Positions 44,407 through 55,120 of a DNA stretch of 64,000 nucleotides are shown piece after piece. This DNA comes from Atherinomorus stipes (taxonomy: Eukaryota; Chordata; Actinopteri; Atheriniformes; Atherinidae). The notes under the pieces are model-generated. The model did not search any database and was not told where the DNA came from. It was given only the letters and a program-made list of their open reading frames with translations. The stretch spans positions 1 through 64,000 of the forward strand of contig JALJCO010009083.1 in NCBI GenBank assembly GCA_023101725.1. Direction: 5' to 3'. The translations under genes were made by a program, and so were the position numbers. Position 1 is the stretch's first letter. Each line of letters begins with the position of its first letter.

Positions 44407-44712
44407 TGTTATTCTCATTATTATTGTTATAATGCTTTTTAGCATTATTATTGTTATTATTGTTGTTGGTGTTATTGTTATTATTATTGTTATTATTATT
44501 ATTATCAGTTTTGTTTGTTATTTACCATTTCATGCATTGTAAAAAAAGGAGAAGGAAAAAAATTATACATACAAAAAAAAAAAAAAAAAAGCAAAGGCGC
44601 TGGTATGGCACTCTCTGTAAAGGGATGGGGTTCAATTCCCTGCAGTGCCCTACCAAAACAATTTGACATTGATTTGGAACATAATAATAATAATAACAAT
44701 AATAATAATAAG
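44407..44712 (+). repeat. Trinucleotide repeats flanking a tRNA-like SINE scrap
   Basis: (TTA/TTG)n at about 44407-44508 and (ATA)n at 44682-44711 surround poly-A (44573-44590) and a short tRNA-like sequence at 44596-44655 with a B box GGTTCAATTCC. The tRNA-like part lacks a full cloverleaf. The plus- and minus-strand frames over this area encode only homopolymers. Confidence 0.5.
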
Positions 44713-44799
44713 AAAATATTTTCTGGAGGGATGAAATGCCTGAGAAACAACACAGTGCAGATGAATCTTCACGACTGAAAAAAGGGACCAAACTGAAAT

Positions 44800-45890
44800 T
44801 CTATATTGGACATTTACCTTTAAAGTCAAACAAATCTGATCTCTTTCTGATTATAATTATTTAACCCAAGGCCACATGAAAAGAAAAGTTAATTGATAAA
44901 TTATATTATTATTGACATGACTCACACAAAGGTCTCTTTAAATGAGAAGATCAGTTCTAACCAGATATTTTTGAGAGCATTTTTACTTGCTGAATGACAT
45001 TCAACATTACACCTCACAAATGCACATTACCATTATTAATTAATCTGACTTTAATGTCTAACTATTCTTTGTCTTGTTGATTTATTGTCTTCAGACTGTC
45101 TTACTCTCTGTTCTCGTGACTAATTTTGGGAGGCAGGTCATTTGTTCTAGTCTTTGGTTCTTTGTGGGGTGACATGTTTCATAATCCTGATCTTATTTTA
45201 GCTAAAAGATAACATTATGATAAATGTTATTATATCTATAGAGTCATTATATCTGGTGACAGGTATCTGGTGTGTATCCCAAGAGGAAATGGATTCCTAA
45301 ATATCCTTTCAAAGATTTTAATTTCACTGCTGTGGGTTTTTAGTCTAATCTCTGTTAAATAAATAACTCATGACACATTGTTTTGTTTTATCAGTCAAGT
45401 GCTAATAAGAAAATTATTTTCAACAGAGATGTTGGAAATATTTACCAACAGGTTTTATTCAACTTTAGAGAGCTGTATTGTAATGAATTATATGTTTCTT
45501 TTTGGTAGGAAAAGAAAACTTTAAAGAAGTGAAAAATAAAGATTTTTGTGTAAACTACAGTGATATCATGTTCACTGCATTTACAAACTATATTTATGTC
45601 CACACCTATTTTTATTCTTTTTTTATTATTATTTCTAAACCACTTCAAAATAATCAGTGTTTTATTCATGAGTAAACATTTGTGATTCAGTCATGTTTTG
45701 ACAGCAGGAGGAAGTTTTTATCGCTGTGCAATTGTCTTGTTCATAAATGTGATTAACTGTGTTACCAAATAGTGCATAAATATTCCTTTGGATATGTGTG
45801 TAATTCATATGAATCAATTAGATTCTGTAAATGAGTTTCACAACTGTTAATAGGCTCAGGGAGAGATAAATCACGTTTAAATTTATTGCT
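44800..45890. other. Spacer between repeats and VH18
   Basis: AT-rich; bases 45250-45310 resemble DNA near 18260 and 58120, and 45400-45890 matches the spacer downstream of VH02 and VH08 (compare 690-1210 and 19490-19820). No gene. Confidence 0.5.
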
Positions 45891-45934
45891 ATTGAGGTTT
45901 TTGTGCAGCTGCTTCATTGCCTTCAGTCACTGTG

Positions 45935-46367
45935 CGTCGAGCACAGAAGTAAACAGCAGCATCTTCTGCTGTCAGACTCCTGATCTCCAGGTACTGAGTG
46001 CTGCTGGGAACATCTTCAGTCATCGGGAAACGACTTTGAAAAGAACTTCCATAGATAGCAGAGTTTGATCCTGTATCCATCCTCCCGATCCACTCCAGAG
46101 CTCTCCCTGGTTTCTGTCGTATCCAGTGAATATAACTGCTTGTCATGCTGTAACCAGAAATCACACATGACATCTTCACCGTCTCTCCAGGTCTTTTGAC
46201 TGCAGAAGGAGTCTGGTCCAGTTTGATCTCACTCATGACCCCTGTAATGAAACAAGATACCATCATCATCCATGAAGTGATGGGATATTAATAAAGAAGT
46301 GGGGAAAAAAAAGGCTGATTGTCTCACCATGTATGAAAACAGCAAACAACATTATTTTTTGTTCCAT
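45935..46367 (-). CDS. IGHV: VH18, family B VH gene, nearest intact VH upstream of the TCR-like J
   Basis: The leader 46328-46367 encodes [13 protein letters not shown], two codons shorter than VH08 but in frame. The V exon 45935-46241 begins [19 protein letters not shown]1 [10 protein letters not shown]2 [18 protein letters not shown]2 about [10 protein letters not shown]3 [15 protein letters not shown] to VYFCARR. The RSS 45896-45934 is consensus (GGTTTTTGT, 23 bp, CACTGTG). Octamer variant ATGCAAAA at 46485-46492, TATA-like TTTATAAAC. The coding end lies 5.1 kb from the 12-RSS at 40752-40779 in the same orientation, so deletional joining is geometrically possible. Confidence 0.93.
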
Positions 46368-46519
46368 TTTATAAAACTCTTGTTCAGTTCTGTCAAACTG
46401 CTATGAACAAAAAGAGAGAAGTGTCTCTGTCCTCTGTGCACAGGTTGTGGTGTTGTTGCCTCTGGTGCGTTTATAAAGAGGAAGTTTTGCATAGACCTCC
46501 CTCTGCAACAATACATAAT

Positions 46520-47835
46520 GTTAGACGGTAAGCTGAGACTTCACAACAGCAAAAGATAATGTGTGATAAGTAATTATTCACAACAGGCCATCATATACAC
46601 TCAATATATCAAGGGGCATTCTTCGGCCTGAGGAATAATGTATAAATGATAATAAAGATTAAATAATTTCATCAAGAAATGATGAATAAAACATTTCTGG
46701 AAAGGCAGCAAGGAAAAAACTTCAATGCTCTGCAAAATATCCTCAAACTGCTTTCTGACAACATTTTTTGCTTTTATCATACTCATTTATGACTTTATTT
46801 AAGTTTTCTTCTCTTCTCATTCCTCTCCCACTACTCAGTTTTTTCAGGTCTTTTTGCAGGTTGCATTTATAAGTCAGAGATCGTCCTGATGAGATATCTG
46901 TGTTGCATTTTAAGGATTGCACTCATTTACAGTTTGCTTGATCACTTTATGTGACCACAGGAGAAAACTGATGTGTAAATGTGTGTTGAGCAGCTGATGA
47001 GGCCTTTTATACTGTATCTAGAGTTGCTGTGTCTGACACTCTTAGTCATTCAGTGGCTGATCTATCAATATTTATTTATTTATAGAAAATTACAGCACAT
47101 GAAATGATGAGAATGTTTACAAAACATATCTTAAAATGTTTTGGATTAAATCAGAATATATACTTTTTTAATGTATAGATGGATTTATATGGTTATGCTT
47201 GTTATGCAAGACAAAGTCAGATTAAGGCTTCCTTTTGTTCAAGTGTCAGACAGTTAAGATTGAGACAAAGAGAAAAGAAAATATTGTGTCTTCTTTCAGT
47301 GACAGATGAAGAAGGCTTTGACTGCCCTCCAGTGTTGGTCTGATTAACTTAAAAAAGAAAATAAAAATACTGTGGCTGTTTTGTGGCCACGAGGTTTTAC
47401 ATATGTCAGATTAAAAACAATATGAAAAGAATTTCCACCACCCCGATTTCTTTGTTTCTGTCATGAATTAGAACTGAACACGTTTTTAGAGTTATGGCTG
47501 CTAATTTGTTTGTTTCCTGGTTATTATTGTGATCTTTCACCGGCCCAGCCTTTACATTTTAATGAAATCCAACACATATACAAAGAAAATCTCTGAATAC
47601 TTTTTCCTACATTCATTAGCTTACAGAGGAAGTCAAAATAAATTTAGGTTGATGTTCTGAAGCTGCAGTTTTGTAGGTTGGATCAGATTGGTGCAAATAC
47701 ACAGCAAGTCATGGTTGTAATGTGTTCTTACTCAAAGTTGAGAATTCAAAAAGTTTATAATCATTGTTGCCATCCTATTGAGTTAGTCATACTGTCTTTA
47801 ATCATTACAACCGTTCACTGTATTTTGCTGGTTCC
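46520..47835. other. Family B-to-C spacer
   Basis: No gene. Strongly like 20520-21820 (gtcagaga-tcgtcctgatgagatat, gactgccctccagtgttggtctgat, gttctgaagctgcagttttgtagg). Confidence 0.55.
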
Positions 47836-47876
47836 TCAGTTTTTGTGCAGACATGTTCATATCTCGTATCACTGTG

Positions 47877-48313
47877 TCTCTACGCACACAGTAATAAACA
47901 GCTGTGTCCTCAGGCTGCAGATTCTGTCCTGTTATTGTCACCGTTCCTGCAGAAGTGTCTCTACTGTAGCTGAACTTGCTCTTCAGAGCATTATTTTGAT
48001 AAAAGTTTCCACCACCCCACTGATGAAAAATCCAGTCCATTGCTTTTCCTTCTCGCTGTCTGATCCAACCTGTTGCATAGCTGTTATCAGTCAAAGAATA
48101 ACCAGAAACCCGACAGATGATGGACAAAGACTGTCCAGGCTGGACAACCTTTGAGTCTGGCTGGATGAGATCAATACTGTACACACCTGTGGAAACACAA
48201 AGAAACATTATCTCCATCATTCATCTGATTATTCAGTGTTTCTGATGTTATAAATATGAATCCAGTTAAATCTCACCAGCTACCAGCAGCAGTATCAGAG
48301 CTACAGAGAACAT
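47877..48313 (-). CDS. IGHV: VH19, family C VH gene, apparently functional
   Basis: The leader 48277-48313 is MFSVALILLLVA and the V exon 47877-48186 begins GVYSIDLIQPDSKVVQ. CDR1 about GYSLTDNSYAT, FR2 WIRQREGKAMDWI, CDR2 about HQWGGGNF, FR3 KSKFSYSRDTSAG to YYCVRR. FR1 has SLSIICRVS, Ile for Thr before Cys23. RSS: AGTTTTTGT 47838-47846, 23 bp, CACTGTG 47870-47876. A consensus octamer (ATGCAAAT) is at 48390-48397. It corresponds in position to VH03 of the left block. Confidence 0.93.
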
Positions 48314-48399
48314 GATGATGATGAAGATGAACTGATCTGAACTCTCAAGTTCTCTCACTGTCACACACACTTCCTTTTAAGTAACCATTATTTGCATAT

Positions 48400-49425
48400 T
48401 GGTGAACTAATTTTCTCATGATGAGACAGCATAGAAAATAATCAGCATGTTTCTGGGTGAGTTTTAAATATTAAAAGGGGTGTGCGCTAAAATCATCATT
48501 AATCATCATTAATTTAAATCTTGAGACTTTGCTAAAATGAAAATTTCTTTAAACATGTTCATTAAAAGTCAACACATTTGACAATGTTATAGAACAGAAT
48601 GAATACAGCACACTGTATGTTACACAGAGTTACTACAGATTACTTGGTAAAGTAATCTGATTACTGATTAATTCTATAAAAATTAATCTACTGTAGTTAC
48701 TTCACTGATAACTTGAGTTTCAGCCGATTACTAGTTTATTAGTTTTTTTGTTTGTTTGCTTTTTTTAAATGACAATAGCTTCTTTGGCATAAACTTGCCC
48801 CCAGGCTTAAAGCGGTGGTTGGTTTAAAGTTTTATTTTCATAACTAATTTTTGATGCATGATCATGTACATGAGGGATGAAAGCCAGGCCAAGGAAAGAC
48901 ACATTTAAAAGTAAACCAGCAAATAGTTCATCATCTTGTTTTTACTGGATATATGTATTTTTCAAATAAGGAATAATTGAAATATTATTTTCATGTAAAT
49001 ACAAACTCTTTAAAGTTTGAAAATATTTTTTTTAGAAAAACTGAATTTTTTCATTTCTAATGAAAACAAATAAAAATGTTTACTGATTAATACAAATTTA
49101 TTTAAATAGATGTCTTGTTCATTAAGATTAATCAAAAATATATAAACCAAAGTTCACATTTTATTTAAGTGTAGTTAATTTCAACTTGCTTAGGTGACTC
49201 AGGTCAGAAACCTGTTTTTTTTTTTTTTTTTTTTTTGGTTCAAAATGTTCAACAAATATCAAGGTCTGAATCTGATTTTGTTACTTCAAATGTGTAAAAC
49301 AGGATTTTCATTTTTAACTTCTGTCTAAAGGGAGGATGATCAGCTTTGGAAAAAGTACTCCCATTGCATTAAATTGGTGTTTCATAGGAATTATCTATTG
49401 TAGTTTGGGAGTGTTGCAGCAGCAG
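48400..49425. other. Family C-to-D spacer, copy 1
   Basis: AT-rich, no gene. Collinear with 51180-52190: both contain agcatgtttct(g/a)ggtgag, acacagagttac, gcttctttggcataaacttgc and gatgaaagccaggccaagg. Confidence 0.6.
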
Positions 49426-49467
49426 CTGCAGTTTTTGTTTAGCTCTGTAGCTTCCTGTATCACTGTG

Positions 49468-49895
49468 GTGCTCGAGCACAATAATAAACTGCAGAGTCTT
49501 CAGCAGTCAAGCCGTTCATCTGCAGATACACTTGATCTTTGTCGTTGTCTCTTGAAACAGTAAAGCGATTCTTGACAGGATTGGAATAATATTTGCCACT
49601 TCCACTGGGAGCAGAAATGTGGGCGACCCATTCCAGTCCTTTTCCCTCAGCTTGTCTGATCCAACTGATATCAGCAGAGCTATCAGATATTTCTGCATAT
49701 GTGCAGGTCAGTTTGTGGGATTCTCCAGGTCTCTTTACCACTGGTTCAGACTCTGTCAGAGTCTGACTGCAAACATCTGGAAGAAAAGCAGTGATGAGAG
49801 CAGAAAACATGAAACTGGAAAACAGAGCAGCAGAAGTGATATTCACCAGGAATTATTGAAAGCAGCAGAAACGTTACACATCCAGTTAGAGTCAT
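49468..49895 (-). CDS. IGHV: VH20, family D VH gene, apparently functional
   Basis: The leader 49847-49895 is [16 protein letters not shown]; the V exon 49468-49776 continues [21 protein letters not shown]1 region [13 protein letters not shown]2 [19 protein letters not shown]2 about [11 protein letters not shown]3 [14 protein letters not shown] to YYCARAPQ. The RSS has AGTTTTTGT at 49430-49438, 22 bp, CACTGTG at 49461-49467, the same short spacer as VH06. The octamer position reads ATTCAAAT, one mismatch. It is the intact counterpart of VH22 in the next tandem unit. Confidence 0.93.
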
Positions 49896-49999
49896 TGTGG
49901 AAATGTGTTGTATCTGGTTGGTGGTTTAGTTTGGAGAGACTTAAATTAAAATGGGTTGAGCTAAGATTTGAATTGGCTCCTCCTCACACTTTGAATAAA

Positions 50000-50610
50000 G
50001 GGTAAGTCTGAAAAAAATATTAAAATATTCCGGATAAATAAAGTATCTTTTCATTTAAAGAAAAAAAGTGATGATAGGTTGCAACTATTTTTAGTTGTGT
50101 CAAGAAAAATATCTCAACTATGAATGGCACAAATTATCTTCAATTAAGAACAATATATGTCAGAGAATTCCCATTCTTTCAATCCTTATGTGTGTCCTGT
50201 ATAAGATACATTTTATTACATTTTGTTGTAAATTAAAGAAAATAGACAATTGTCCTTTAGAGTTTTTAAGAACAGGTTTTCCCCATACTATGTCCTCAAA
50301 TGTAGAGATTGCTGCATCTTAAGCTTTGCCACATCATAAATATTTCTATTTTTCAACAAATGCACAGTAAACGACATCATTAAGGGGACAGTAAACAGGA
50401 GGCCTCTGAAAAGTAAATAATGAGGATAATTTTATTAGTAGGCTCTGTCAATTACAACAATAACAGGAATACAATGATTATTATCATTTTTATTGTTTGC
50501 TTGGTATTAGTATTATGTTAAAAGAACATGTTTTGGTGTTTTTTACACAATTATTAATAGACTGTGTGTATTCATGTTCACATTTTTGTGCTTGACGGCA
50601 TCTTGCTGAT
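50000..50610. other. Family D-to-C spacer
   Basis: No gene. Collinear with 52700-53380 (cacaaattatcttcaattaagaac, tccttatgtgtgtcctgtataaga, tagagattgctgcat / tagagatggctacat). Confidence 0.6.
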
Positions 50611-50654
50611 TATTCAGTATTTGTACAGGTCTGTGGTTGTTTTGCATCACTGTG

Positions 50655-51094
50655 GCTCGATAACGAGCACAGTAATAAACAGCTGTGTGTTCAGGCTGCA
50701 GATTCTGTCCTGTTATTGTCACTGTTCCTGCAGAAGTGTCTCTACTGTAGCTGAACTTGTTTTTTAGGGCATTATTTTGATAAAAGTCTCCACCACCCCA
50801 CTTATGAAAAATCCAGTCCATCGCTTTTCCTTCCAGCTGTCTGATCCAACCTGTTGCATAGCTGTTATCAGTCACAGAATAACCAGAAACCCGACAGGTG
50901 ATGGACAAAGACTGTCCAGGCTGGACAACTTTTGAGTCTGGCTGGATGAGATCAATACTGTACACACCTGTGGAAACACAAAGCAACATTATCTCTATCA
51001 TTCATCTAATTATTCAGTGTTTCTGATGTTATAAATGTGAATCCAGTTAAATCTCACCAGCTACCAGCAGCAGCATCAGAGCTACAGAGAACAT
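50655..51094 (-). CDS. IGHV: VH21, family C VH gene, apparently functional
   Basis: The leader 51058-51094 encodes MFSVALMLLLVA and the V exon 50655-50967 begins GVYSIDLIQPDSKVVQ. CDR1 about GYSVTDNSYAT, FR2 WIRQLEGKAMDWI, CDR2 about HKWGGGDF, FR3 NKFSYSRDTSAG to [14 protein letters not shown]. His replaces the near-invariant Asp of PEDTAVYYC, a position that normally makes a salt bridge in VH domains, so folding may be affected. RSS: AGTATTTGT 50616-50624, 23 bp, CACTGTG 50648-50654. Consensus octamer at 51174-51181. Confidence 0.91.
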
Positions 51095-51189
51095 GATGAT
51101 GATGATGAAGATGATCTGATCTAAACTCTGAAGTCCTCTCACTGACACATACACTGCCTTTTAAGTAACCTTTATTTGCATATTGGTGA

Positions 51190-52185
51190 ACCGAGCTGAT
51201 CAAAATTAGGCTGTTATGCAGTTTTTCTGATGATGAGGCACCAAAGAAAATAATCAGCATGTTTCTAGGTGAGTTTAAAAAAGTGAAATGTGATGTAAGT
51301 TTAAACTTACATCGTTGATTTAAAACCTGAGACTTTTCTAGAGTGAATTTCTTTAAACATCTTAATTAAAAGTCAACACATTTGTTAATGTTATACAAAG
51401 AATACAGCACATTGTATGATACACAGAGTTACCACAGATAACTTGATAATCTGATTACTGATTAATCCATCGAAAATTTTTTTAATGACTTCACTGATTA
51501 GTTGAGTTTCAAATGAACCAAATTAGATAATTAGTGTATTGGTCTTTAATAAAGAATGACAATAGCTTCTTTGGCATAAACTTGCTCCCAGGCTTAAAGC
51601 AGCAGTTGGTCTGAAGTTTTATTTTCATTACTAATTTTTGATGCAGGATCATGTACACGAGGGATGAAAGCCAGGCCAAGGAAAGACACATTTAAAAGTA
51701 AACCAGCAATTAGTTTATTATCTTGTTATCATTATATATATATATTTTTTTTTTTTAAATAATGAAAAATTGAAATATTATTTTCATGTAAATGTAAACT
51801 CTGTAAAGTTTGAAAATATTTTTTTTAGAAAAACTGAATTATTTAGTAGTTTGAAAATATATATTTTTTAAGGAAAACTGAATTATTTAGTTTCAAATAA
51901 AAACAAATGAAAATGTTGAATAATTATTGCAAATTTATTTATGTAGATGTCTTGTTCATTTTTTAGATGAGTAAAAAATATACTAATGTTCACATTTCAT
52001 TTAAGTGCAGTTAATTTTAACTTGGTGACTCAGGTCAGAAACATATTTTTGTTTGACTTAAAATGTTCAATAAATATAAAGGTCTGAATTTGATTTTGTT
52101 ACTTTAAATGAGTGAAAAGGGATTTTCATTTCTAACTTCTGCTAAAGGGAAGATGATCAGCTTTGGAAAAAGTAGTCAAATTGCA
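51190..52185. other. Family C-to-D spacer, copy 2
   Basis: Collinear with 48400-49425, with a TATATATATTTTTTTT tract at about 51736-51757 and a small local duplication (ttttttagaaaaactgaattatttag near 51824-51890). No gene. Confidence 0.6.
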
Positions 52186-52186
52186 T

Positions 52187-52598
52187 TAAACTGCAGAGTC
52201 TTCAGCAGTCAGGCCAATCATCTGCAGATACACTTGATCTTTGTCGTTGTCTCTTGAAACAGTGAAGCGATTCTTGACCAGGACTGGAATAATATTTGCC
52301 ACTTCCACTGGGAGCAGAAATGTGGGCGACCCATTCCAGTCCTTTTCCGTCAGCTTGTCTGATCCAGCTGATATCAGCATCATCATCAGATATTTCTGCA
52401 TATGTGCAGGTCAGTTTGTGGGATTCTCCAGGTCTCTTTACCACTGGTTCAGACTCTGTCAGAGTCTGACTGCAAACATCTGGAAGAAAAGCAGTGATGA
52501 GAGCAGAAAACATGAAACTGGAAAACAGAGCAGCAGAAGTGATATTCACCAGGAATTATTGAGAGCAGCAGAAACGTTACACATCCAGTGACAGTTAT
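52187..52598 (-). pseudogene. IGHV: VH22, family D VH pseudogene (no start codon, frameshift, 3' deletion)
   Basis: The leader 52550-52598 aligns with VH20, but its first codon is ATA, not ATG. The V exon 52187-52479 reads [48 protein letters not shown]; one additional C at about 52278 then shifts the frame. The 3' end stops at the LTAEDSAV part of FR3 and joins directly to attgcattaaa, sequence that in the VH20 unit lies downstream of the RSS. Cys104 and the RSS were therefore removed in one deletion, apparently between two TAAA words. Octamer position AAACAAAT. Confidence 0.9.
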
Positions 52599-52699
52599 GG
52601 AAATGTGTTGTCTGTCTGGTTGGTGGTTTAGTTTGGAGAGACTTAAATTAAAATGGGTTGAGCTAAGATTTGTTTTGGCTCCTCCTCACACTTTGAAAA

Positions 52700-53380
52700 A
52701 AGGGTAAGTTGAAAAAGAATACAAAAATATTGAAATATCCCTCTAGGAAAAATAAAGTATCTTTTCATTTTTTAAAAAAAGTGATGATAGGTTGTCGTTT
52801 CTTTTTGTACTTTTTGTGTCCAAAAAACTATTTAAAATGTGAATAGCACAAATTATCTTCAATTAAGAACGATATATGTCAGAGAATTCTCCATTCCTTC
52901 AATCCTTATGTGTGTCCTGTATAAGATATTTTTTTCTGTAATTTGAATTTAGACAAAAGACTCAATCTTTTGTTGTCCTTTGGAGTTTTAAAGGGCAGAT
53001 CTGGGGTCTGGATCTTTTTTTCCCCATACAGTACTATGTCCTCAAATGTAGAGATGGCTACATTTGAAGCTTTGCCATATCATAATTATTTATATTTTTC
53101 AACAAATGCATAGTGTACATTATCACCAAGGTGACAGTAGACATGTTTCTGAAAAAGTATAGATAAATGAAAAGGATAACTTTATTAGTTAGCTTTGTCA
53201 ATGACAACAAGAACAGGAATATTAATAGTAACAATAATGATTATTATTATTTGTATTGTTTGCTACTGGTATTAGTATTATGTTAAAAGAACATATTTTG
53301 GTGGTGGGGGGGTTTGTTTGTTTTTTACACAGTAATTAACAGACTGTATGTATTCATGTTCACATTTTTGTGCTTGACTG
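52700..53380. other. Family D-to-C spacer, second copy
   Basis: Collinear with 50000-50610. No gene; a GGTGGTGGGGGGG run at 53300-53312. Confidence 0.55.
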
Positions 53381-53425
53381 CATCTTAGTATTTGTACAGG
53401 TCTGTGGTTGTTTTGCATCACTGTG

Positions 53426-53916
53426 TATCGATGACGAGCACAGTAATACACAGCTGTGTCTTCAGGCTGCAGATTCTGTCCTGTTATTGTCACTGTTTCT
53501 GCAGAAGTGTCTCTGCTGTAGCTGAACTTGTTTTTTAGGGCATTATTTTGGTTTGCGCTTCCATCCCACCAGATAGTAAAAATCCAATCCATTGCTTTTC
53601 CTTCCCGCTGTCTGATCCAAGCTGTTCCATAGCCGCTATCAGTCACAGAATAACCAGAAACCCGACAGGTGATGGACAAAGACTGTCCAGGCTGGACAAC
53701 ATTTGAGTCTGGCTGGATGAGATCAATACTGTACACACCTGTGAAAAAACAAAGCAACATTATATCTGCACAGGATCCAGCTGCCAGCAACGTTAAACAA
53801 TATAAAGTTTAGTTTAATCAGCAGTTACTTGCTTTTAGCTGCTAACTTTAATTAAAACTCTTTACTGTACCTGTCCAGCTGATGGTTAGAAGCAGTATCA
53901 CAGTTCTACAGTCCAT
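53426..53916 (-). CDS. IGHV: VH23, family C VH gene with a family A leader
   Basis: The V exon 53426-53738 begins GVYSIDLIQPDSNVVQ after a TCACAG acceptor; CDR1 about GYSVTDSGYGT, FR2 WIRQREGKAMDWI, CDR2 about TIWWDGSAN, YYCARHR. The leader exon is 53871-53916, [15 protein letters not shown], of family A type, with a GTACAG donor and a family A promoter (ATGCAAAA at 53978-53985). Between them, cacaggatccagctgccagca (about 53770) is a stump of a family C leader. Splicing is in phase. The RSS has AGTATTTGT 53387-53395, 23 bp, CACTGTG 53419-53425. Same hybrid arrangement as VH09. Confidence 0.9.
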
Positions 53917-54177
53917 CTTGTTAAACTGCTGCATGTGTCCACTGGTCTCTGTTCAGTTGGTTAAATAAAGGTTCAAGTTTTGCATAAACTCCTCCTCACA
54001 CAGAGGAGACACCTGCACTCCTGAAAACTGAGAGAAATAACGATTCATTGTTTCTTCTTTATATTTGTTATATGGGAGGATATTTCTTATTTTCAGAAAT
54101 ATGCTTATTCAAACATTATTTTTGACTAAAATGTTGGAAATACGGTATTAATAAACAAGTTGTTTTCAGCTTGTATG

Positions 54178-54990
54178 TGTGACGACCGTACAAAGGTAAA
54201 TGAATTTTCTCAGATGAGGTAATCTAGATCCAAGAGGCATGTGGTAAAATGAGTAGAGACAAAGTTCTAGGATTACAAAATTTATTTACAATAAAAAAGA
54301 CAGCTTTAAAATCAAGTTCTGTAGAAAGGACTATTAAAACCAGCTTGGGGAAGGAAGGCCAGGAAGCCTTACACCCCAAGTTAGATGCAGGCCGGGAGGG
54401 GGACCGCGACCGCAAACAATGGGGTAACTTCGGGGTCGGACCCTCACCCCAGCCACGGCCCAGCAAAGCACAACACAACCAAAAGCATGCAACTCAAACT
54501 ATAAGTGAAATGCAACAAAACAACTTAAATGAACACAAACCACTCTGCCGGGCCACAAGCACAGGTGAGGCCCCGACCACCCTGTCCCAGAGACCGTGCG
54601 GCCGGAATCAACCTCCCAGACAACCTATAAAACTAAGTCAAAGAAACATAAACAACCTCCTGAGGGAATATAAAAGAAACAGAACACAGATCAAAAAAAT
54701 AAAGGGAACAAAAACAGCAGTGGCATTTGGCTGGTGTCTTTATTACTTGCAACAAAAAGGCAGAGGTAGTACCCACTCAGTCAGCCTCCTGTTGCCAACA
54801 AACTCAAAACCACATGGTTTGCAATTTACCAGCCACTGGTACCCCGGCTTGCATGCCCACCAACACAGACCAGCAGACCAAACAGCTGGCAGAGCTGTCT
54901 GGTCCTGCCTTTATAAGTTGGCTGAATTAGGGGCGGAGCATAGGACCCAGTCCTGGCTATGGCAGCCCAGAGGACATGACTCCGGTCACA
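54178..54990. mobile_element. Solo LTR of a retrotransposon
   Basis: The sequence begins TGTGAC and ends GTCACA, an LTR-style TG...CA inverted terminus, and is flanked on both sides by the 4-bp duplication TATG (54174-54177 and 54991-54994). At 813 bp it is GC-richer than its neighbourhood and contains a long chance plus-strand frame rich in Lys, Gln and Pro that matches no gag or pol motif. No internal region, primer-binding site or second LTR is present, so it is a recombined solo LTR. It sits between VH23 and VH24 and is absent from the left block. Confidence 0.8.
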
Positions 54991-54999
54991 TATGGTACA

Positions 55000-55080
55000 G
55001 TGTATACCAAATATATTGGTATGTCTGACCTGTTTCCTGAAAAAATTTTATTAAACATTAGCAAGTATACACACACATAC

Positions 55081-55120
<40 letters not shown>

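Noticed and set aside
44451..44791. Four overlapping frames around the trinucleotide repeats
   Set aside because: Leu, Tyr, Asn and Lys homopolymers from simple repeats.
54249..55028. Longest open frame of the window (259 codons, plus strand)
   Set aside because: It lies almost wholly in the solo LTR, has low-complexity Lys/Gln/Pro content and no known motif, and runs out beyond the LTR. Chance frame in GC-richer DNA.
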